From Planococcus circulans (GTDB lineage Bacteria > Bacillota > Bacilli > Bacillales_A > Planococcaceae), in assembly GCF_020023385.1 (NCBI RefSeq), contig NZ_JAIQCL010000009.1:130069-194068 (forward strand): a stretch of DNA of 64,000 nucleotides, given 5' to 3'. How positions within the stretch are numbered: the first letter of the stretch is position 1; each line of letters opens with the position of its first letter. This document shows positions 57,251-64,000 of this stretch, piece after piece. The translations under genes and the position numbers were made by a program. The notes under the pieces are model-generated. The model had not been told where the DNA came from. It did no database searches and saw only the letters and a program-made list of their open reading frames with translations.

Positions 57251-58444
57251 ATGACACAGACACAGACTATTATTGAACAAACAGAGAAATTCGGTGCGAA
57301 TAACTATCACCCGCTGCCGATCGTTATTACAGAAGCAGAAGGTGTGTGGGTAAAAGATCCAGAGGGCAACAAATTCATGGATATGTTGTCAGCTTATTCA
57401 GCTGTCAACCAGGGACATCGCCATCCGAAAATCATTCAAGCACTGAAAGATCAAGCGGACCGCGTTACCTTGACTTCACGTGCATTCCATAATGATAAAT
57501 TGGCTCCATGGTATCAAATGATCTGCGATATCTCCGGCAAGGAAATGGCATTGCCGATGAATACAGGCGCTGAAGCTGTAGAGACGGCATTCAAAGCTGC
57601 ACGCCGTTGGGCATATGATGTAAAAGGCGTCGCGGAAAACCAAGCAGAAATCATCGCTTGCGACGGAAATTTCCATGGCCGCACGATGACGGCTGTTTCA
57701 TTGTCATCAGATCCTGAATACCGCAAAGGGTTTGGACCGATGCTTCCTGGCATCAACTTGATTCCATTCGGTGATTTGGAGGCATTGAAAAATGCCATTA
57801 CGCCAAACACTGCTGCATTCCTGATCGAACCGATTCAGGGTGAAGCGGGAATCATCATGCCTCCGAAAGGTTTCCTTAAAGCAGCGAGAGAACTTTGCCG
57901 CGAAAACAACGTTCTTTTCATTGCGGATGAAATTCAATGTGGTCTTGCACGTACAGGCAAAATGTTTGCCTGCGAATGGGAAGATGTAAATCCGGATATG
58001 TATATCCTGGGCAAAGCACTCGGCGGCGGGGTATTCCCGATTTCTTGTGTCGTAGCTGACAAATCCGTACTGGGTGTATTCAACCCTGGATCACACGGTT
58101 CCACTTTCGGCGGAAATCCGCTTGCATGTGCAGTTTCCGTTGCTTCTCTGGAAGTCTTGCTTGATGAGAAGCTTTCAGAACGTTCTCAAGAACTGGGCGA
58201 ATATTTCATGGGGAAATTGCGTGAAATCGACCATCCGTCTGTTAAAGAAGTCAGAGGCCGTGGATTGTTCATCGGTATGGAATTGACTGAAGCTGCAAGA
58301 CCGTATTGCGAACAATTAAAGGAACTGGGCCTTTTATGCAAGGAAACGCATGATACGGTTATCCGTTTTGCACCGCCATTAATCATTTCGAAAGAAGAAC
58401 TTGATTGGGCGATTGAACGCATTCAAAAAGTATTCTCTAAATAG
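57251..58444 (+). CDS. rocD: Ornithine--oxo-acid transaminase
   Basis: 397 residues, class III PLP transaminase: [60 protein letters not shown], and PLP lysine in [14 protein letters not shown]. Converts ornithine and 2-oxoglutarate to glutamate semialdehyde and glutamate, feeding rocA. AAGGAGG precedes the ATG. Confidence 0.96.
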   Translation: MTQTQTIIEQTEKFGANNYHPLPIVITEAEGVWVKDPEGNKFMDMLSAYSAVNQGHRHPKIIQALKDQADRVTLTSRAFHNDKLAPWYQMICDISGKEMALPMNTGAEAVETAFKAARRWAYDVKGVAENQAEIIACDGNFHGRTMTAVSLSSDPEYRKGFGPMLPGINLIPFGDLEALKNAITPNTAAFLIEPIQGEAGIIMPPKGFLKAARELCRENNVLFIADEIQCGLARTGKMFACEWEDVNPDMYILGKALGGGVFPISCVVADKSVLGVFNPGSHGSTFGGNPLACAVSVASLEVLLDEKLSERSQELGEYFMGKLREIDHPSVKEVRGRGLFIGMELTEAARPYCEQLKELGLLCKETHDTVIRFAPPLIISKEELDWAIERIQKVFSK

Positions 58445-58526
58445 CATTCACGTGGCACATAAATATTGACATGTGTTACACTAGATGCTGAGTAATTACT
58501 AAAATATAAAGAGGCGAACTAATACA

Positions 58527-59771
58527 ATGGCTGAAAACTTGAACTTGTTGACGTCAACGCAGAATGTTATTAAAACTGCATTGGATAAGCTTGGATACGA
58601 AGATGCGATGTACGAACTTCTTAAAGAACCGATGCGGATCTTGGAAGTGCGCATTCCGGTGCGGATGGATGATGGCAAAACAAAAGTCTTTACCGGTTAC
58701 CGTGCTCAACACAGTGACGCGGTCGGACCAACAAAAGGTGGAGTCCGTTTTCATCCGGATGTAAATCGTGATGAAGTAATAGCTTTATCAATGTGGATGA
58801 CATTAAAATGTGGGATTGTGGAATTGCCTTATGGTGGAGCAAAAGGCGGCATTATCTGCGACCCGCGCGAAATGTCCATGCACGAAATTGAAAAATTGAG
58901 TCGTGGATATGTCCGTGCGATCAGTCAGATTGTCGGACCGAACAAAGACATTCCAGCGCCGGATGTGTTTACTAACTCACAGATCATGGCATGGATGTAC
59001 GATGAATACAGCAAAATCGATGAATTCAACTCTCCGGGCTTTATCACAGGTAAACCAATTGTTCTTGGTGGATCTCAAGGCCGCGACAAAGCAACAGCTC
59101 AAGGTGTGACCATCTGTATTAATGAAGCTGCAAAAAAACGTGGGCTGGATATGCAGGGTGCACGCGTCGTCATTCAAGGTTTCGGCAATGCAGGGAGTTT
59201 CCTCGCGAAATTCCTTCATGACGCTGGAGCGAAAGTAGTCGGCATTTCGGATGCTTACGGCGCTCTTCACGATCCAGATGGCTTGGATATCGATTATTTA
59301 TTGGACCGCCGTGATAGTTTCGGAACGGTTACTACCCTATTCGATAACACCATCACAAATAAGGAATTATTTGAATTGGATTGCGATATCCTGGTACCTG
59401 CAGCTATCGCAAATCAGATTACGGAAGAGAATGCCAATGATATCAAGGCTTCCATCGTCGTTGAGGCAGCAAACGGCCCGACTACCGCTGAAGCCACTAA
59501 GATGCTGACAGATCGCGGAATCCTTTTGGTTCCTGATGTTCTTGCAAGCTCTGGCGGTGTTACGGTTTCTTACTTTGAATGGGTACAAAATAACCAAGGT
59601 TATTATTGGACACAAGAAGAAGTGGACGAAAAACTCAACAAAAAATTGGTTGATGCATTTGAAAATGTCTACAACGTTGCTACTACACGCAATATTGACA
59701 TGCGTTTGGCAGCATATATGGTCGGCGCCCGCAGAACTGCTGAAGCTTCACGCTTCCGTGGCTGGGTATAA
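58527..59771 (+). CDS. gudB: NAD-dependent glutamate dehydrogenase
   Basis: 414 residues, GudB/RocG type: catalytic Lys in LPYGGAKGGIICDPREMS, APDVFTNSQIMAWMYDEYS, and NAD fold VVIQGFGNAGSFLAKFLHDA. Deaminates glutamate to 2-oxoglutarate, completing the rocA-rocD route. rocG and gudB cannot be separated by eye; GudB-type name is a choice. AGAGGCGA precedes the ATG. The sequence has no internal duplication near the active site of the kind that inactivates gudB in domesticated B. subtilis. Confidence 0.94.
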   Translation: MAENLNLLTSTQNVIKTALDKLGYEDAMYELLKEPMRILEVRIPVRMDDGKTKVFTGYRAQHSDAVGPTKGGVRFHPDVNRDEVIALSMWMTLKCGIVELPYGGAKGGIICDPREMSMHEIEKLSRGYVRAISQIVGPNKDIPAPDVFTNSQIMAWMYDEYSKIDEFNSPGFITGKPIVLGGSQGRDKATAQGVTICINEAAKKRGLDMQGARVVIQGFGNAGSFLAKFLHDAGAKVVGISDAYGALHDPDGLDIDYLLDRRDSFGTVTTLFDNTITNKELFELDCDILVPAAIANQITEENANDIKASIVVEAANGPTTAEATKMLTDRGILLVPDVLASSGGVTVSYFEWVQNNQGYYWTQEEVDEKLNKKLVDAFENVYNVATTRNIDMRLAAYMVGARRTAEASRFRGWV

Positions 59772-59782
59772 GACAATAAGAA

Positions 59783-59813
59783 AACCGCCTGGATTCTGTT
59801 CCAGGCGGTTTTT
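59783..59813 (+). terminator. Terminator of gudB
   Basis: AACCGCCTGG-ATTCTGTT-CCAGGCGGTT then TTT. Confidence 0.88.
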
Positions 59814-59882
59814 CTGTCTCAATCTTTTGCATTTTGTTTTAAGAAACTACATAATATAACCTGAATAGAGGAGGATGATTGG

Positions 59883-61046
59883 ATGAATGCATTTTCATTT
59901 TACAACCCGGTAAAACTAATTTTTGGTAAAGGCCAGCTTCAGGCGGCTAAGAAAGAATTGCCGAAATTCGGTAAGAAAGTATTGCTGGTATACGGTGGCG
60001 GCAGTATTAAAAAGAATTGCCTTTATGATGAAGTCATTCAAATGTTGTCAGAAGCTGAGCTTGAAGTTTTCGAGCTTTCCGGAGTAGAACCGAACCCACG
60101 GATTTCAACTGCCAGAAAAGGCATTGAAATCTGCAAAAAAGAAGGCATCGAAATGATTTTGGCGGTAGGCGGCGGTTCCGTCATCGATTGCACCAAGCTC
60201 ATCGCTTGTGGCGCCAAGTATGACGGGGACGCATGGGATTTCGTTTCCCGCAAAGCACAGCCAAAAGAAGCTTTGCCTTTCGGAACAGTTTTAACAATTG
60301 CTGCAACAGGTTCTGAAATGAATGCCGGTTCCGTTATCACAAATGAAGAAACGCAGGAGAAATACGGATGGGGTAGCCCGTTGTCATTCCCGCAGTTCTC
60401 AATCCTTGACCCGACATATACATTGTCGGTTCCGGAAAACCATACGGTCTACGGAATTGTCGACATGATGTCCCATATTTTCGAACAATACTTCAACGAT
60501 GCGAGCAACACACCTGTTCAAGACCGGATGTGTGAAGGTGTGCTGAAAGCAGTCATTGAAACTGCACCGAAATTGATGGACGACCTTCAAAGCTATGAAA
60601 ACCGTGAAACGATCTTATTTGCCGGAACAATGGCTTTAAACAAATTCCTTGAAATGGGTTATAGAGGAGACTGGGGCTCCCACAATATCGAACACGCTGT
60701 GTCGGCTGTCTATGATATTCCCCATGCCGGCGGATTGGCGATTCTCTTCCCGCAATGGATGCGCCATAACGTGAAAGTGAACCCTGCGCGTTTTGCTCAA
60801 ATGGCAGTCCGTGTCTTTGATGTGGATCCAGAAGGCAAATCAGAAACAGATATCGCCAACGAAGGCATCGATCGCCTGGTAGCGTTCTGGACTTCTCTTG
60901 GTGCACCTACGCGTTTGGACTATTACGATATCGATGATTCGAAAATTGATGTGATGGTTGAGAAAGCCATGGTCTATGGTGAGTTCGGCAACTTTGCGAA
61001 ATTAAAAGATGAAGACGTGAAAGAAATTCTTCAAGCGTCTCTATAA
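59883..61046 (+). CDS. Iron-containing NADH-dependent butanol/alcohol dehydrogenase (YugJ-like)
   Basis: 387 residues: NAD site [13 protein letters not shown] and [15 protein letters not shown], iron ligands in the [10 protein letters not shown] and [20 protein letters not shown] regions. Reduces aldehydes with NAD(P)H. AGAGGAGG precedes the ATG. B. subtilis has yugJ/yugK next to yugI; here the roc genes are inserted between them. Confidence 0.92.
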   Translation: MNAFSFYNPVKLIFGKGQLQAAKKELPKFGKKVLLVYGGGSIKKNCLYDEVIQMLSEAELEVFELSGVEPNPRISTARKGIEICKKEGIEMILAVGGGSVIDCTKLIACGAKYDGDAWDFVSRKAQPKEALPFGTVLTIAATGSEMNAGSVITNEETQEKYGWGSPLSFPQFSILDPTYTLSVPENHTVYGIVDMMSHIFEQYFNDASNTPVQDRMCEGVLKAVIETAPKLMDDLQSYENRETILFAGTMALNKFLEMGYRGDWGSHNIEHAVSAVYDIPHAGGLAILFPQWMRHNVKVNPARFAQMAVRVFDVDPEGKSETDIANEGIDRLVAFWTSLGAPTRLDYYDIDDSKIDVMVEKAMVYGEFGNFAKLKDEDVKEILQASL

Positions 61047-61050
61047 GAAA

Positions 61051-61082
61051 AAGGCTCAGCATAAAGCGCTGAGCCTTTTTTC
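61051..61082. terminator. Bidirectional terminator between the alcohol dehydrogenase and CDF genes
   Basis: AAGGCTCAGC-ATAAAGC-GCTGAGCCTT with A run before and T run after. Confidence 0.88.
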
Positions 61083-61087
61083 TTTGG

Positions 61088-62074
61088 TTATTTTTTATCG
61101 AGAGAGGCGGGACGGCTGCTGAGATGCGTCCAGTGGGGAAGCCCGTCATCGGCATCCAGTGAAACAATCACGTCATCGACACTTGGTTGGCTGAGAATAA
61201 GTTCCGCCAAGCGTTCCTGTAAGGCATCTGCTTGTGGAACATCCAATTTCGGGTCAACTTCAATTTTGGTTTCCACATGAAGGAATTCTCCTTCTTTAAC
61301 AACTTCCAGTTCTTTGATATCCCGAACATCAGGATGATCGCTCAATAGATGGGCAATATGGTTGACCATCTGTTCATCTGTTTCGCCAATGGCACCACGT
61401 GCATTGTCCAAAAAGACTTTCCCGACAACGTAAAGCATCATAAAGCCGATAGCGATGGATGCTGCACCTTCGACTTGCAGGAAACCTGTGTAATGTGCAA
61501 TCAGTACTGCGATCAAGGCTAGGACACCACCTGCAGTTGCTACCAGGTCTTCGAGGAATACTAATTTAGTTGCCGGCTTCGCCCGGTTCAAGTGGGTAAA
61601 GCTTGTAGTAAGCGGAGCCATTGCTCCACCTTTAACACCGGCTTCATGTAAAATTTCTTTGCCGGCTTTATATAGAACAAAAAATTCAAGGATAATTGCA
61701 ATGGACAGCACCACAACACTGATGATAAATCCTTCTGCTTCTACAGGATGAGTCAGCTGGTGCCAGCCTTCGATGATCGTTTCATAAGCCATGATTCCAA
61801 CAATCAAAACCGCCCCGAGAAGAACAATATTCAATAGACGGCCAAAACCATTCGGAAATCGCTTGGTCGGAGCTTTCTTCGAGAGTGCTGAACCGATGAA
61901 AACGAAATACTGGTTGGCTGCATCGCCAATAGAGTGCATCGTCTCGGCGAACATAGCGACGTTGCCGGTAAAAAAGAAAGCGACGCCTTTCATAATAGCG
62001 ATAAATGTATTAATGACTGCTGCCGTCAATGACGGCTTATTGCCGTTTTTCAATAACCCGAAAAATTCTTTCAT
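61088..62074 (-). CDS. Cation diffusion facilitator (CDF) family transporter
   Basis: 328 residues, six helices and a C-terminal cytoplasmic domain. TM2 keeps a metal site (MFAETMHSIGDAANQYFVFI, HxxxD); TM5 reads VFLEDLVATAGG, without the usual second Asp, as in the SLC30A9-like branch, so ion specificity and even transport are uncertain. ATG at 62074 follows AAGGAGG. It starts 16 bases after the MgtC-like gene, so one operon. Confidence 0.88.
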   Translation of the reverse strand: MKEFFGLLKNGNKPSLTAAVINTFIAIMKGVAFFFTGNVAMFAETMHSIGDAANQYFVFIGSALSKKAPTKRFPNGFGRLLNIVLLGAVLIVGIMAYETIIEGWHQLTHPVEAEGFIISVVVLSIAIILEFFVLYKAGKEILHEAGVKGGAMAPLTTSFTHLNRAKPATKLVFLEDLVATAGGVLALIAVLIAHYTGFLQVEGAASIAIGFMMLYVVGKVFLDNARGAIGETDEQMVNHIAHLLSDHPDVRDIKELEVVKEGEFLHVETKIEVDPKLDVPQADALQERLAELILSQPSVDDVIVSLDADDGLPHWTHLSSRPASLDKK

Positions 62075-62090
62075 CAAAATTCCTCCTTGA

Positions 62091-62819
62091 TCAAATCAGT
62101 TCAATTTCAACTTGCTTAACCTTTTCCATATCCGATATCTCTTGATACAGATCGATTGTGTCTTTCTCATGTGAAAATGACATGCGAATCGTCAGTTTCT
62201 GAAAAGAAGAAGGACCCTCCAAATCTGAATGGGTGATGGATATGCTTTCAATAAGCGATCCGCCTTTTTTTAATTCATTCAACACCTCTCGTATTGATGC
62301 TCGGTCAGCCACAACTACTTTTAAGTTCGCTTCGACCATCTTCAAACGCTTTGGCCCAAACTTAAAGAGAAGGGGAGGCAACACTTCAATTCCAATTATC
62401 ACGAGCAGCACAGCAGTCATGGCTTCAATATAAAAACCTGCTGCAACTGCAATCCCGATTCCTCCTGCACCCCAAATCATCGCTGCAGTAGTCAACCCTG
62501 ATATGGAATCATTGCCGCGTTTTAAAATCACTCCGGCCCCTAAAAAACCAATGCCGGAAACAATCTGGGCAGCCAGGCGCAACGGATCCATTGTAATGTT
62601 AACATTATCATACTCGCTGCCTTGCGCAATATAAGCAGATTCAATCGAGATGATAGTCAACAGACAACTGAAGGTTGAAATGACAACACTGGTTTTAAGT
62701 CCAACCGGCTTCCTTTTTAATTCCCTTTCTAGCCCGATGACTAAACTTAAAAGAGCAGCTATAAGAAGTTTAAAGAAAGTTTCCAATGAAGAAATTTGTA
62801 ATGCACTGAAAAACTCCAT
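62091..62819 (-). CDS. MgtC/SapB-family membrane protein
   Basis: 242 residues: MgtC N-domain with LLSLVIGLERELKRKPVGLK, RLAAQIVSGIGFLGAGVILK and GLTTAAMIWGAGGIGIAVAA, then a soluble ACT-like C-domain (about 150-240). Linked to Mg2+ starvation or membrane energetics by family. ATG at 62819 follows GGGAGGG; the GTG at 62828 abuts that site. Confidence 0.92.
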   Translation of the reverse strand: MEFFSALQISSLETFFKLLIAALLSLVIGLERELKRKPVGLKTSVVISTFSCLLTIISIESAYIAQGSEYDNVNITMDPLRLAAQIVSGIGFLGAGVILKRGNDSISGLTTAAMIWGAGGIGIAVAAGFYIEAMTAVLLVIIGIEVLPPLLFKFGPKRLKMVEANLKVVVADRASIREVLNELKKGGSLIESISITHSDLEGPSSFQKLTIRMSFSHEKDTIDLYQEISDMEKVKQVEIELI

Positions 62820-62924
62820 GTTAATCACCCTCCCTTTTTGAACTTGTATTGATTCTTCAGGCAGGTAGTGGCAAACTTATAACGTGCATTGTCGGTGAAA
62901 TTGGAATAAAGAAGAGGTGTTTGA

Positions 62925-63827
62925 ATGGAGAAACCGGCTATTCATCCGTATATCCCTATTATAGTAGGAGTTTTCTCGGTAGCGTTGTCAGCAATTTTTG
63001 TTAAGATGACATCCGCCGATTCAGGAGTAACGGCTTTCTATCGTATGTTATTTTCAATTTTGATTATGAGTCCGGTCTTCTTCCTGAAATATACCCATGA
63101 AATCAAAAAGCTAAGCAAAAGAGATTGGCTCTTCACATCGATAGCGGGAGTATTTTTAGCATTTCATTTTATTTTATGGTTTGAATCACTTAATTATACA
63201 TCAGTGGCCAGCTCAACAGTGCTTGTAACGCTGCAGCCATTATTCGCATTTGCGGGTACATACTTCTTCTTTAAAGAGAAACTCTCTATTAAGACCCTTG
63301 TTGCGGGAGGGATTGCGATTTCAGGGAGTGTGCTGATTGGTTATGGAGATTTCAAGGTAAGTGGAAGCGCGCTTTATGGAGACCTGTTGGCTTTGATTGC
63401 TTGTGCACTGATCACAGCTTACTTATTGTTTGGGCAGGATGTTAGAAAGAGATTATCATTGGTGACTTATACGTTCGTTGTTTACGGAATCAGCACGATA
63501 ACGTTATTCTTCTATATTGTATTCAAAGGGGAATCCTTTGGGCCTTATCCGGCTTCCGAATGGATGTGGTTTTTATTATTGGCACTCATACCGAATTTAC
63601 TTGGCCACACCTTATTCAATTGGGCGTTGAAGTGGGTAAGCACCAATGTCATTTCAATTGCGATTCTTTTTGAGCCGGTAGGAGCTGCTATTCTTGCTTA
63701 CTTTATACTTGGTGAGTATTTGAGCATTTCTCAAATAGTGGGTGGAAGTGTAGTGTTGGCGGGGATTACGCTGTTTGTTACAGACTATCAAAAAATTAAA
63801 ATGTTCTTTTTAAAAAGAAAGGCTTGA
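62925..63827 (+). CDS. EamA-family (DMT) transporter
   Basis: 300 residues, ten helices in two EamA repeats (first about 10-140, second about 150-290). Typical motifs: FVKMTSADSGVTAFYRMLFS, SLNYTSVASSTVLVTLQPLF and LLGHTLFNWALKWVSTNVIS, with FEPVGAAILAYFILGE. Exporter of metabolites or drugs, substrate unknown. GAAGAGGTG precedes the ATG. Confidence 0.92.
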   Translation: MEKPAIHPYIPIIVGVFSVALSAIFVKMTSADSGVTAFYRMLFSILIMSPVFFLKYTHEIKKLSKRDWLFTSIAGVFLAFHFILWFESLNYTSVASSTVLVTLQPLFAFAGTYFFFKEKLSIKTLVAGGIAISGSVLIGYGDFKVSGSALYGDLLALIACALITAYLLFGQDVRKRLSLVTYTFVVYGISTITLFFYIVFKGESFGPYPASEWMWFLLLALIPNLLGHTLFNWALKWVSTNVISIAILFEPVGAAILAYFILGEYLSISQIVGGSVVLAGITLFVTDYQKIKMFFLKRKA

Positions 63828-63898
63828 TTTTTCGTTCGTGGCGGTTTATATTTATATATGTCCTTAAGACAACTCAGAAAAAATATTTTGAAATAGTA

Positions 63899-63927
63899 TT
63901 GACACTGAAGTTGAAGTGAGGTATATT
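63899..63927 (+). promoter_or_regulatory. rRNA operon promoter
   Basis: Consensus TTGACA, 17 bases, TATATT. The downstream leader identifies it as an rrn promoter. Confidence 0.75.
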
Positions 63928-63933
63928 GATAAA

Positions 63934-64000
63934 GTCGCCAATGAGCGCGGCAATCAAATTTGAACCTTGAAAACTGAACAGCAAAACGTCAACAAACAGC
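63934..64000 (+). ncRNA. rRNA operon leader (5' part; 16S lies beyond the window)
   Basis: Contains AACCTTGAAAACTGAACAGC at 63962 followed by AAAACGTCAAC, the wording found before 16S genes in bacilli (antitermination and RNase III processing region). The 16S gene itself is not reached. Confidence 0.7.

Noticed and set aside
58453..58472. TGGCAC followed by TTGACA before gudB, like a sigma-54 promoter
   Set aside because: The spacing between the GG and the downstream element is 14 instead of the required 12, and the GC of the -12 box is missing.

Overview
The window reads as a moderate-GC Firmicutes chromosome, most likely a Planococcaceae member (Planococcus/Planomicrobium-like). The inference rests on Bacillus-type Shine-Dalgarno sites, B. 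subtilis-like gene content and order (fadNAE-gcvH-metNPQ-suf, yunFED, lipA-yutDEF, yuzB-yutJ-yuzD-nfu, yuiA-yuiB-yuiD-pepA, mrp, yugE, yugI, yugJ) and a salt-adapted gene set (BCCT, Mrp, several Na+-coupled carriers). No phage, insertion sequence, CRISPR array or tRNA was seen; it looks like core chromosome.

Layout. 1-3.7 kb: tail of a BCCT osmolyte carrier, a stand-alone 5'-3' exonuclease, a C39-like peptidase, an RsbR-like STAS protein and a thioredoxin. 3.7-9.4 kb: fatty-acid beta-oxidation operon fadN-fadA-fadE behind a near-perfect FadR operator. 9.4-14 kb: ArsC-like protein, gcvH, a Toprim protein, a thioredoxin-like protein, then an S-box (SAM) riboswitch and metNIQ. 14-22.2 kb: a DAACS symporter, a lipoprotein and the sufCDSUB Fe-S assembly operon, flanked on both sides by small genes with sigma-B-type promoters. 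22.3-30 kb: AlkD-like protein, yunF-yunE-yunD, a lysine riboswitch driving an NhaC-family carrier, and an NSS transporter with its tiny MetS-like subunit. 30-41 kb: lipA, yutD-yutE-yutF, yuzB, two type II NADH-dehydrogenase-like flavoproteins, Fe-S carriers nfu and IscA-like yutM, a Nudix protein, yuiA, yuiB, yuiD and pepA. 41-46.5 kb: the seven-gene Mrp Na+/H+ antiporter operon (minus strand). 46.5-54 kb: MFS carrier, cyclophilin lipoprotein, yugE, an XRE regulator, a second NSS carrier, a large membrane protein with a sigma-factor-like cytoplasmic part, and yugI. 54-61 kb: a degenerate NtrC/RocR-type regulator divergent from rocA-rocD-gudB (arginine/proline to glutamate to 2-oxoglutarate), then a butanol dehydrogenase. 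61-64 kb: CDF and MgtC proteins, an EamA carrier, and the promoter and leader of an rRNA operon whose 16S gene must start just beyond the window.

Themes. Regulation is unusually readable from sequence: FadR, Rex-like and PerR-like operators, SAM and lysine riboswitches, two sigma-B-type promoters and several unassigned palindromes. Fe-S metabolism (suf, nfu, yutM, lipA) and redox/NADH control (Rex-like box, two NDH-2-like genes) recur. The most unusual items are the GAFTGA-less RocR-like regulator facing paired inverted repeats, and the sigma-like transmembrane protein with a large extracellular domain. Family assignments were made by reading the translations; no database search was run.
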